Below, one piece after another: positions 1-11,900 of a stretch of DNA of 64,000 bases. The stretch lies in contig CAWJQA010000008.1 in NCBI GenBank assembly GCA_963844885.1, positions 62,001-126,000 of the forward strand, given 5' to 3'. The notes under the pieces are model-generated. The model worked only from the letters and a program-made list of their open reading frames with translations, was not told where the DNA came from and searched no databases. This DNA is from DATMER01 sp963844885 (GTDB lineage Bacteria; Acidobacteriota; Thermoanaerobaculia; Multivoradales; UBA5704). Made by a program: the position numbers and the translations under genes. Each line of letters opens with the position of its first letter. Within the stretch, counting starts at the first letter, position 1.

Positions 1-2930
1 GGTTCCCCTCCTCCCGTCCTCTCGCGACCGGCGCGATCTTCTCCAGGGCGCGGCGGTCCACCTTGCCGTTCGGCGTGAGCGGCAGGGCGTCGAGGAAGAC
101 CCAGCCGGTGGGGATCATGGCTTCGGGCAGATGGGTGGCGAGGGCGGCGCGGAGAACCTCACCCCCTGTCCCCCTCTCCCATCTCCCTCCCTCCCGCCGG
201 GAGAGGGGGGACGTGACTGGGGCGATGTTGCCGAGATCGAAGGAAGAGGCCTCGACGGCGTTCCCCCTCTCCCGGTGGTCGGGAGGGCGATGGGAGAGGG
301 GGCTAGGGGGTGAGGTCACATACGCCACGAGCTGTCCCTCCCGCACCAGCACGGCCGCCTCGCCGACGCCGGGCTGCTTCGCGAGCGCGGCTTCGATCTC
401 TCCCAGCTCGATGCGGACGCCGCGGATCTTGACCTGGTAATCGATCCGGCCCAGGAACTCGATCTCGCCGTCGGGCAGCCAGCGGGCGAGGTCTCCGGTG
501 CGGTACATCCGGTCGCCGGGCCGACCGTGCGGATCGGGGACGAATCTCTCGGCGGTCAGCGCCGGGCGGTGGCGGTAGCCGCGGGCGAGGCTCACGCCGG
601 CCACGCACAGCTCGCCGGGCACGCCCACGGGCACGGGCCGCAGGGCGCGGTCCAGGATCGCGACGCGGGTGTTGTCGATCGGGTGGCCGATGGTGGGCAG
701 ACGGCCGCCTGCCGGGTCCACGACGCCGGCCGTGGTCACGACGGTACACTCGGTGGGGCCGTAGTGGTTGACCAGGGCGAACGGGGCGTCCGCGGACGGC
801 CGGCGGTGGAGCCGGTCGCCGCCGGTGAGGATCGCCCGCAGGCTCCGCGACTGGAGGTGCTCATTCAGGACAGCCTCGGCGAGCGGCGTGGGCAGGAACG
901 TGACCGTGATCCGGCGCTCGGCGAGCCAGGCGGCGAGATCCGGCGGCGAGGTGACGGTGTCGGCCGGCGGGATGTGGAGCGTGGCGCCGGCCGTGAGGCA
1001 GGGCCATACCTCCCAGACCGAAGCGTCGAAGCCCGGACCGGCGACCAGGGCCGTGCGGTCGTCCGGCCCCAGCTCGTAGAGCCGCCGGTGCCAGGCGGAG
1101 AGATTCGCGAGGCCGCCGTGGAGCAGCTCGGTGCCCTTGGGCTCGCCGGTGGAGCCCGAGGTGTAGATCACATAGGCCAGGCGATCCGAGGTGACCGGGA
1201 TCTCCGGATCGGTCTCGCTCTCGGCTTCGAGAAGCCCAGGGTCCACGGTCTCGAGCAGCAGGCGGGCGCCCGAGTCGCGCAGGATGTAGGCGGCGCGCTC
1301 CTCCGGGTTCGCCGGATCGATCGGCAGGTAGGCGGCGCCGGCCTTGAGCACGGCGAGCGCGGCGGTCACCAGCTCGGGCGAGCGCGGCATGCGCAGGGCC
1401 ACCACGTCCTCCGGCCCCACGCCCTGCTTCATCAGCCGGTAAGCCAGACGGTTGGCGCGGCGGTTCAGCTCGCCGTAGGTGAGGATCCCATGCTCCCCCA
1501 TCACCGCCGGTGCGCCGGGCCAGGCCACGGCGCGGGCTTCGACCTGGCGGTGGACCGGCTCGAAAAGAATGTCCACGTCGGTGAGGTTCCACTCGACGAG
1601 CACCTGCCGGGTCTCGGCCTCGGAGAGAAGGCGCAGCTCGGAGAGCGGCCGGCCGGGCTCGGCCAGGGCCGCCGCGAGCAGCGTCTCGAAGTGGCCGGCC
1701 AGACGGGAGACGGTGGTCCGGTCGAAGAGGTCGCGGCTGTACTCCAGCGCGCCTTCGAGGCCGGCCGGGGTCTCGGCCAGGGTGAGGGTGAGATCGAACT
1801 TGGCGATCCCGGTATCCACCGGCAGGGCGGAGAGGGTGACGCCGGGCAGCTCCAGGCGTGTGCCCCCCACGGCATTTTGCAGCGCGAACACGACCTCGAA
1901 GAGCGGCGAGCGAGCGAGGTCGCGCTCCGGCGCCAGCTCCTCCACGAGACGTTCGAACGGGACGTCCTGATGGGCCAGGGCGCCGAGGGCACGGGCACGC
2001 GTGCGCGCCAGCAGCGTTTCGAACGCGGGGTCTCCCGAGCCGTCCGAGCGCAGCACGAGGGTGTTGACGAAGAAACCGATCAGATTTTCGACCTCGACAC
2101 GGTTGCGGCCGGCTACGGGGGTGCCGACGGAGAGGTCGTCCTGGCCGGAAAGGCGATGGAGCAACGCCTGGAAGGACGCGAGCAGAACCATGAAGAGACT
2201 GGCGCCGCGCGTGCGCGCCAGGGCGCCGGCCTGCTCCCGCAAGGCCGCGGGGAGCCGGAGGTCCAGCAGCCCGCCGGCCGGCGTGCGCACGGCCGGCCGC
2301 GGCCGGTCGGCGGGAAGGTCGAGCGGGGTGGCGTCCGCGAGAGCCTCGCGCCAGTACGCGAGCTGCCGCTCCAGGCCCTCGCCGCGCAACCACTCGCGCT
2401 GCCAGCGGGCGAAGTCCGGATACTGGATCGGAAGATCCGGGAGAGAGCCGCCCGAGTAGAGCGCGGCGGCTTCGCGGATCAAGAGGCCGATCGACCAGCC
2501 GTCCGAGACGATGTGGTGCATCGTCACCAACGCGGCAAATGCCGCGTGGCTGCCCGCGCCGAGCCGGACCAGGGTGGCGCGGAAGAGCGGTCCGCGGGCG
2601 AGGTCGAACGGCCGCCGCGCCTCGTCTCCGGTGAGCCGCGGCAGCTCGGCGTCCCGGCGGGCCTCGGGGAGCGCGGAGAGATCCACGCGCGGCACGGTCA
2701 GAGCCGTCTCGTGAACAATCTGGACCGGGCCGGCGGCGGTCTCGCTGAAAGTTGCCCGCAGCCCGGCGTGGCGGTGGACGATCGCGGCCAGAGTCCTCTC
2801 CAGGGCCAGCTCGTCCACATCGCCGTCGAGCCGCAGGGCCACCGGGATGTTGTAGAGCGCGGTTCCGGGCTCCAGTTGATCGAGGAACCACAGCCGCTCC
2901 TGGGCGAAGGAAAGCGGCAGCGGTTCTCCG
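1..2930 (-). other. NRPS-B last visible module: C-A, leucine-like
   Basis: C domain with HHIVSDGWS, then an A domain with TSGSTGEPKG. The pocket code D-A-W-F-L-G-H-V-V is one residue from a common leucine code. The A domain ends with PNGKVDRRAL near base 75, and the frame continues out of the window, presumably into a PCP. Confidence 0.75.
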
Positions 2931-5900
2931 GGCTCGACCGGAACGGGCAGGATCGGCGTGAGCCCCTGGCCGGCGAGGCGCTCGTAGCCGAGCGCCACCG
3001 CGGTCTCCCAGGTGGGCTCGCCCAGCGCGTGCTCGGCGGCCAGCTCGCGCCAGCGCCCGGCGGCGCTCGCGTCGACGCTGCGGTGCTGGTGGAACTTGAC
3101 GTCGCCCAACATGCGGCCTTCGGCGTAGATGCCGTCGGTCATCCGCGCCTGCTTTTCTTTGTACGGATCGGCCATGTCCGGGTGGTAGTCGAGACCGAGC
3201 GCGGCGCACAGCCGCCGCAGCTCGTTCTCCGGCTCGCGCACGAGATCCTCGTAGCGCACCCAATGCTGGCGTTCGGCGGGGACATCCGCGAGGAATTCGG
3301 CCACGTTGCGGTGGCTCACCAGCCAGATCAGCTCGGCCAGGGCGCGGCGCGAGAAGCGGTGCGGCTGGCGGAAGAAGAGCTGATCGAGCTTGGCTTCTTC
3401 GAAGCTGCGGATCATGCCGTACGGGTGACGGATCAGATGGATGTACAGCGGCAGGTCGAACGTCTCCTCGGCCCGCATCAGGAGAGACGGGTTGAGCGCA
3501 TAGGACGGCGTCTTGTCCACCAGGATGCGACCCTGGAGCTGATCCTGGAGCCAGCCGTAGAAACGCTGTGTAGTCCAATCCTCCGACTCGGCTAAATCCA
3601 CCAGCGCCTTGGCTTCATCGGGGCCACACCCGCGGGCCTCCATGACAGCGCGGATCACCCCTTCGAGCCAGAAGCTGTCGCGGCCGGGGAACGCCGCCTT
3701 GCGCTCGCCCATGGTGTTGAACGACAGCAGCTCCAGCTCCGGCGGCGAGAACAGCGCCGGATGCCCGCCGAGCATGACGCGCAGCAGCGTCGAGCCCGAG
3801 CGCGGCGGCGACAGCACGAACAGCGCCGGAGGGTTCTTCTCCGCCAGGGGGATCGGCGGGAGGGGATGGATGAGGCCGCGAAACTCGCTCATCGCGGTCT
3901 CGTCGACCCAAACGATCTCGTCGCGCCGTCCTTCCTCCGCCATCAGCGACTCCGCACCCCACAGGCGGACGACGGCCGACCGATTCTCGCGCGCCAGGTA
4001 GGCGGCCATCTTCGCCACGGTCGGCGCGTCGAAGATCACCACCACATGAACGATTTCACCCAGCTCGCGCTGAAGCCGGTTGACGAGCACGGCGCCGGTG
4101 ATCGAATTGCCGCCCAGATCGAAGAACGAATCGTGAACGCCTACAGGCACGCCCAGCGCCTCGCTCCACAACGCCGCGAGGAAACGCTCCAGCGCCGTGC
4201 GCGGCTCGACCCGCTCCGTTTCCGGAACGATCACCGCTCCGGGCTCCGGCAGCGCCTTGCGGTCCACCTTGCCGTTCGGGCTGAGTGGCAGGGCGTCCAG
4301 GAAGACGAAGGCGGACGGAATCATGTACTCGGGGAGGCTCGGCGCCAGGTGCTCGCGGAGGCTCTCCGGAGCCGCCTCCCCCACCACGTACGCCACCAGC
4401 CGCGAATCCTTCGCCACCACGACCACGTCCTTGACCGCGGGGTGGGCGGCGAGCGCCGCCTCGATCTCACCCAGCTCGATGCGCAGGCCGCGGATCTTGA
4501 CCTGGAAATCGATCCGCCCCAGATACTCGATCGCGCCGTCCGGCCGCCAGCGCGCGAGGTCGCCCGTGCGGTAGAGGCGGGCTCCGGCCGGACCCAGCGG
4601 ATCGGGCACGAACTTCTCCGCCGTCAGCTCCGGCCGGCGATGATAGCCGCGGGCCGGCTGGACGCCGCCGATCAGCAGCTCGCCGGGCACGCCCATCGGC
4701 ACCGGGTGGAAGAGCGGATCGAGGATGTGGATCGCGGTGTTGGCGATCGGCCGGCCGATCGGCACCGATCCATGTTCTTCGCCGCACGGCCACGCCGTCA
4801 CGTCGACGGCGGCCTCCGTGGGACCGTACAGGTTGTGCAGCTCGATACCGGTCAGAATTTCCGAGAAACGCCGCGCCAGATCAGCCGGCAACGCCTCGCC
4901 GCTGCAGATCACCCGGCGGATCGAAACGCAGCTCTCCGCTCCCGGCGCTTCCAGGAAGACGCGCAGCATCGACGGCACGAAGTGGAGCGTCGTGATCCCT
5001 TCGCGGGCGATCGTCTCGACCAGATAGGCCGGGTCCTGGTGGCCGCCGGGACGGGCGATCACCAGGCGGGCGCCCACCATCAACGGCCAGAAGAATTCCC
5101 AGACCGACACGTCGAAGCTGAACGGGGTCTTCTGGAGCACCCGGTCGTCCGGCGTGAGGCCGTAGGCCTCCTGCATCCAGAGCAGCCGGTTGCGGATGGC
5201 CCGGTGCGAATTCATCGCGCCCTTGGGCCGGCCGGTCGAGCCGGAGGTGTAGATCATGTAGGCCAGGGATTCGGGATCGACCGGGACCGGTTTCGGAAGC
5301 GCTGAAGGCAGCGACTTGATCGAGGCGACATCGAGAAGCACGGAGACGCCCGAGTCCTCCAGCATGTAGGCGATGCGGTCCGCCGGATACCCGGGGTCGA
5401 TCGGCACGTAGGCGGCGCCGGCTCTCAGGATGCCCACCAGCCCCACCACCAGCTCCAACGATCGCTCGGCGGAGATCCCGATCAGCTCGTCCGGACGCCG
5501 GCCGAGGTGAGCCGCGACGCGGCCGGCGCGATCCCACAGCTCCGCGTAGGTGAGGGTCTCGCCTTCGAACGACAGCGCCACGGCGTCCGGCGTCCGGGCC
5601 GCCTGCGCGCTGATCAGGTCGTGGATCGCCGGCTCGGGCTCCCAGTTGTTCGCCGTGTCGTTCCACTCCAGGAGCTGGCGGCGCTCGGCTTCGGTGAGCA
5701 GCGGTAGCTCGTCGAGCCGCGTGCCGGGGTCGGCCACGGCCGCCTCCAGCAGCGTGGCGAAGTGGCCGCGCAGCCGGGCGACGCGGGTGGAATCGAACAG
5801 GTCGCGGTTGAACATCCAGAGGAGCGACAGGCCCTCGCCGGTCTCGGTGGCGTTGAGGACCAGGTCGAACTTCGACGTGGCCGTGTCCACCGCCACCGGC

Positions 5901-8900
5901 GCCAGGGTCAGACCGGGCAGCTCGAACGGCTCGGCCGGCGTGTTCTGGAGCACGAAGAGCACCTGGAAGACCGGCGCGTGGCTCAAGTCGCGCTCCGGTG
6001 CCAGCTCCTCCACGAGACGCTCGAAGGGGAGGCCGGCGTGGGTGTAGGCCTCCAGCGTGACCTCCCGCACCCGGGCCAGAAGCCCGGAGAACGAGGGGTC
6101 ACCCGACAAGTCCACCCGTAGCGCCAGGGTGTTCAGGAAGAGGCCGATCAGCCCTTCGGTCTCGGCCCGGTCGCGGCCGGCGACGGGCGTGCCCACGACC
6201 AGGTCGGACTGGCCGGTGTAGCGCGCCAGGAGCGCGTCCAGGGCCGAGAGGAGCACCATGAACGGCGTCGCCCCCGTCCGGCGTGCCAGACCCTGGACGC
6301 CCCGTTCCAGGCCGGCCGGGAGGCGCTCGTGCCGGGCCTCGCCACGGAAACGCTGCACCGGCGGCCGGGGCCGGTCGGCGGGCAGCGCGAGGAAGCCGGG
6401 CGCGCCGGCCAGGCGGCCCTTCCACCAGTCCAGCTCGGCGGCCAGGGCCGCGCCGCGCAACGTCTCCCGCTGCCAGACCGCGAAGTCGCCGTACTGCACC
6501 GGCAGCTCCGGCAGGGGCCGGCCGGCATAGAAAGCCGCCAGCTCGCGCACCAGCACGCCCAGGGACCAGCCGTCGGCCACGATGTGATGCACCGTGAGCG
6601 CGCAGACGTGCTCGTCTTCGGCCAGGCGCAGCAGGAGGCTGCGAAGGAGAGGCCCGCGCGCGAGGTCGAACGGCCGGCGGCCCTGCTCCTCCACCAGCCG
6701 GCCGGCCTCGCCGTCGCGGCGATCCGGCGGCAACGCCCGCAGGTCGGCCACCGGCAGAGGGAGCGGCAGCTCGGGAAGGATCCGCTGGACGACCCCGTCC
6801 GGACCCGCGGTGAAGACGGTCCGCAGGGCTTCGTGGCGGGCGGCGATCCCGTTGAGGCTCGCGGCGAGCGCGGGTACGTCCAGCCGCCCCGCGAGCCGCA
6901 CGGCGCCGGGGATGTTGTAGGCGGGGCTGCCGGGATCGAGCTGGTCCAGGAACCAGAGGCGCTCCTGGCCGAAGGTCAGCGGCGGCGGCTCGGCGCCGGC
7001 GCGCCGCCGCAACGGCAAGGCCTTCAGGGCAGGCCGCCCGCCGTCGATCCGCGCCGCGAGCTTCGCCACGGTGGGGCTCTCGAACAGCGCGCGCAAGGGG
7101 AGCTCGACGCCGAACGCGTCGCGCACCCGCGACACGGCGCGCACCGCCAGCAGGGAGTGGCCGCCGAGGTCGAAGAACGAGTCGTGGGCTCCGATCCGTT
7201 CGACCCCGAGCAGCTCGGACCAGATGGTCGCCAGCCGCGCCTCGGTCCCGGTCCGCGGGGCCACGGAGACGGCAGGCTCCACGGCGCCGGCGTCCGCGGC
7301 GGGCCGGACGGGCCGGCGGGCGCTCCACGCCGCCAGGAGCTGCTCGCGGTCCTCCCCGGTGAGCAGCGGCAGCTCCTCGACGGACAGGCCGGGATCGGCG
7401 GCCACCCCTTCCAGCAGCGCCTGCCAGCGCTCCAGCATCCGGCACACGGTCGCGGCGTCGAAGAGGGCCGTGGCGTACTCGGACCTCACGGCCAGGCTGC
7501 CGTCCATCTCGGCCACCCCGAAGCTCACGTCGAACTTGGAGGTGACCGAGTCGAGCCGCATCGGGGCGAGGCGTAAGCCGGACACCTCCATCTGCTGGAA
7601 CGGGGCGTTCTGGAGCGTGAACAGAACCTGGAAGAGCGGGTTGTGGTCGAGGCTGCGCTCGACCTCCAGCCCCTCGACGAGCCGCTCGAACGGGACGTCC
7701 TGGTGCGCGTAGGCGTTGAGCGAGGTCGCGCGCACCTGCTCCAGGAGGCGGTCGAAGCGGAGGCCGTCCAACCGTCCGTCTCCGAAGCGGCCGCGGAGCA
7801 CGAGCATGTTGACGAAGAAGCCGATCAGATCCTCGATCTCGGGCCGGCCGCGGCCGGCGATCGGCGAGCCGACCAGGACGTCGTCCTGGCCGCTGTAGAG
7901 GTGCAGCAGCACCTGGAGCGAAGCCAGCAGGGTCATGAAAAGGGTCGTCCCCTGCCGGCGGCCCAGCTCGCGCAGCCGCCCGGTCAGCCCGGCGGGGAAA
8001 ACCGTGGCGACGCTCGCGCCCTCGTAGGTCTGGACCGGCGGCCGGGGGTGGTCGGTGGGCAGGCCGAGCAGCGCCGGAGACCCGGCCAGCTCCTCGCGCC
8101 AGTAGCGGAGCTGCGCCTCCAGAGCTTCGCCGCGCAGCCACTCGCGCTGGCGGACGGCGAAGTCCAGGTACTGGACCGGCAGCTCCGGCAGGCGCGGCGC
8201 CCGGCCTTCGGTGACGGCGCCGTAGAGCTCCGCGCACTCGCGCACCAGCACCTCCATGGACCAGCCGTCGCTGACGATGTGGTGCATGTCGAGGAGCAAT
8301 CCCCAGTTCTCTTCGCCGAGCCGCAGCAGGCGCGCCCGCACGAGCGGGCCGTGTTGCAGGTCGAAGGGCAGCGCGGAGTCCTCCCTCATCACCCGCAGCG
8401 CCTCCGACTCCCGCCGCGGCTCCGGCAGCGCCCCCAGGTCGATCACCGGCACGGGGAGCCCGCGCGGCGGGCCGACGATCTGGACCGGGATGCCGTCCAC
8501 CTCGTCGAAGGTGGTGCGCAGCGACTCCTGGCGGCGCGCGATCTCGCCGAGGCTCGCGGCCAGCGCCGCGGGCACCAGCGGTCCGGTCAGCCGGAGAGCC
8601 GCCGGGAGGTTGTAGAAGGCGTTGCCGGGCTCCAGGCGGTCGAGGAACCAGAGCCTCTCCTGGGCGAAGGAGAGAGGCCCCCGGTCCAGCCCCCGCCGCA
8701 CGAGAGGCGGCTGGGAGGCGCCGGCCCCCAGGGTGGTTCCCAGGGTTTCGATGCGCGCGGCGAGGTCCGCCAGCACCGGCGCCTCGAACAGCGCCCGCAG
8801 CGGCAGCTCCACGCCGAGCGTCTCCCGCACCCGCGACACCACCCGGGTGGCCAGGAGCGAGTGTCCACCCAGATCGAAGAAGTGATCCTCGACGGCGACT

Positions 8901-11900
8901 TCGCCGGTCCCGAGCGCTTCGATCCCCAGAAGACTGAGCCAGATCTCCGCCAGCACCCGTTCCGCGGGCGTCCGCGGCGGCGTGCGCACGCCCGTGTCCC
9001 ACCCGGTCCTGGCCGGCTTGCGGCCCACCCGGACGTCCGAGACCTGGCGGCGCTCGGGTTCTTCCAGGAACGGCAGCGCGATCAGCGGGCGAGCCGGATC
9101 GTCCACCGCCGCCGCCAGAAGATCTCGCAGGTGCCCGAACATCCGCCGCACGGTCGCCGGATCGAAGAGCGCGGTGGCGTACTCGAGCTCGACCTCGAGG
9201 CGGCCGTCGTCCCTTTCCATGCAGGTGAAGGTGAGGTCGAACTTCGACGTGCCGCTGTGAAGAGGTTTCGGCACCAGGGTCACGCCGGCGATCTCCACGG
9301 GCTCCATGGAGAGGTTCGGCCAGGAGAGCATCACCTGGAAGAGCGGGCTGTAGGCGAGGCTGCGCTCGACCTCCAGCTCCTCCATCAGGCGCTCGAAGGG
9401 GAGATCCTGGTGCGCGTAAGCGCGCAGCGACGTTTCGCGGACGCGGGCCAGCAGGTCGCGGTAGCCCGGATCGCCGGACATCCGGCCGCGGAGCACGAGG
9501 GTGTTGACGAAGAAGCCGATCAGCCCTTCGACCTCGGGCCGCGTCCGGTTCGCCACGGGCGTGCCCACCAGCACGTCCTCCTGCCTGGTGTACCGGTGGA
9601 GCAGCGCCTGCAGGCCGGCCAGCACCGCCATGAACAGGGTCGTCCCCTCGCGCCGGGCCAGGGCGCCGAGCGGCGCGATCAGCTCCGCCGGCAGCTCCAG
9701 CAGCTCCAGGGCGCCGCGGTAGGACTGCATCGCCGGCCGCGGGCGGTCGGAGGGCAGCTCCAGCAGCGCCGGAGCGCCCTCCAGCTCCTCGCGCCAGAAG
9801 CGGAACAGCTCCGACAGCGCGTCGCCCTGGAGCCGCTCGCGCTCGCGGACGGCGTAGTCCAGATATTGCACCGGCAGCTCCGGCAGGCGTGGCTCCCGCC
9901 CTTCCCTGGAAGCGGCATACAGCTCCGCGCACTCCCCCACCAGCACCTCCAGCGACCAGCCGTCGCTGATGATGTGGTGGAGGTTGACGAGCAGCGACCA
10001 GTCGTCCTCGCCCAGCCGCGCGAGGAGCGTCCGCACGAGTGGCGCCCGGCGCAGGTCGAACGGCCGGCCGGCCTCCTCCCGCCACAGGCGCGCCGCCGTC
10101 GCGCCGGGATCCGGCAGCGCCCGCAGGTCGAGGATCAGCGGCGGTGGCAGAGGGAGCGCCTCCGGCGGCGAGACGATCTGGAACGGGACCCCGTCCGCCT
10201 GGTCGAAGCTGGTGCGCAGCGAGCCCTGCCGGCGCGCGACCCCGGCGAGGCTCGCTGCGAACGCCGCCGGATCGAGTGGGCCGGTCAGGAGGAGGGCCGC
10301 CGGGATGTTGTAGGAGGCGCTGCCGGGCTCCAGCCGGTCCAGGAACCAGAGGCGCTCCTGCGCGAAAGACAGCGGCCCGCGGTCACCCTCCCCCTTCACC
10401 AGCGGCGCCGAAACGGCCGCCGGGTCGAGCCGCAGCTCGTCGATGCGCGCGGCCAGGTCCGCCAGCGCCGGCGCTTCGAACAGCGCCCGCAGCGGCAGCT
10501 CCACGCCGAAGGCCTCCTGCACCTTCGAGACGACCCGCATGCCCAGGAGCGAATGGCCGCCGAGGTCGAAGAAGCGGTCCTCGGCGCCGACCCGGTCGAC
10601 TCCGAGCGCTTTGATATCGAGAAGACCGCGCCAGATCTCCGCCAGACCCTGCTCCGTGGGCGTGCGCGGCGCGGTGCGGCTCTCCCGCCCCCGCCCCGTT
10701 CCGCTCGTCCCGCTCGTCCCGACCTTCGCGAGCGCCTTGCGGTCCACCTTGCCGTTGGGCGTCAGCGGCAGCGCATCCAGGAGGACGAAGGCCGACGGCA
10801 CCATGTAGCCGGGGAGCCGGGTGGAGAGGAACGGCCGCAGGTCCGGAACCGACTCCGGAGCCACGTAGGCCACCAGCCGGCGTTCCCCGCCCTCGCCCGG
10901 CGCCAGCACCGCCGCCTCGCGGACCTCGGGATGGGCGAGCAGCGCCGACTCGATCTCTCCCAGCTCGATGCGGAAGCCGCGCACCTTGACTTGATGGTCG
11001 ATCCGGCCCAGATACTCGATCCGCCCGTCCGCCAGATACCGTGCGAGGTCGCCGGTCCGGTACAGCCGCGAGCCTTCTCCCGAGAACGGATCGGGGACGA
11101 ACTTCTCCGCCGTCAGCTCGGGCCGTCCCAGGTAGCCGCGCGCCAGGCCGTCGCCGCCCAGCCACAGCTCCCCGGCCACCCCGACCGGCACCGGCAGGAA
11201 CGAGCGGTCGACCAGGTAGACCCGCGTGCCCGCGATAGGACGGCCGATGGTCGGCTCCCGCCTTTCCCGCGGCACCTCCGTCCACGTCGAGTAGGTCGTG
11301 TCTTCCGACGGACCGTACAGGTTGAGCAGGCGCTGCGGGATCGAGTCGGCCAGCGAGCGCCGCAGTGGCTCCCCCGCCAGGTTGACCGTCTTCACCGAGG
11401 CCGGCACCGCCCGCATCCGCACCAGCTCCGTCATGGCCGAGGGCACGGTGTTGAGCAGCCGCACCTCGCCCGCGGCCGGATGGCCGGGGAGCGCCAGGGC
11501 GTTCTCGCCGAGGATCACCCGGCCGCCCCAGCACAGCGGCACGAAGATCTCGAACACGGAGAGATCGAAATTCACCGACGTCGCCGCGAACACTCCGGAC
11601 AGCTCCTCGGCGCTGAATTCGCTCCGCGACCAGAAGGAGAAGGCCACGGCGCTGCGATGGGTGATCGCGACCCCCTTCGGCCGGCCGGTCGATCCCGAGG
11701 TATAGATCAGGTAGGCGAGGTTTGCCGGCACGGCACCCGGGGCGACCAAGCCTGCCGGTGGCAGCCTCTCGCCGTCGAGGAGGATCCGCCGCGCGCCGCC
11801 CATGCCCTCGATCAGCCCGCTCTCGGTCAGGACGACCGGAGCGCCGGTGTCCTCCAACAGAAAGGCCAGACGCTCCTTCGGGTAGTTGGGATCGAGCGGC

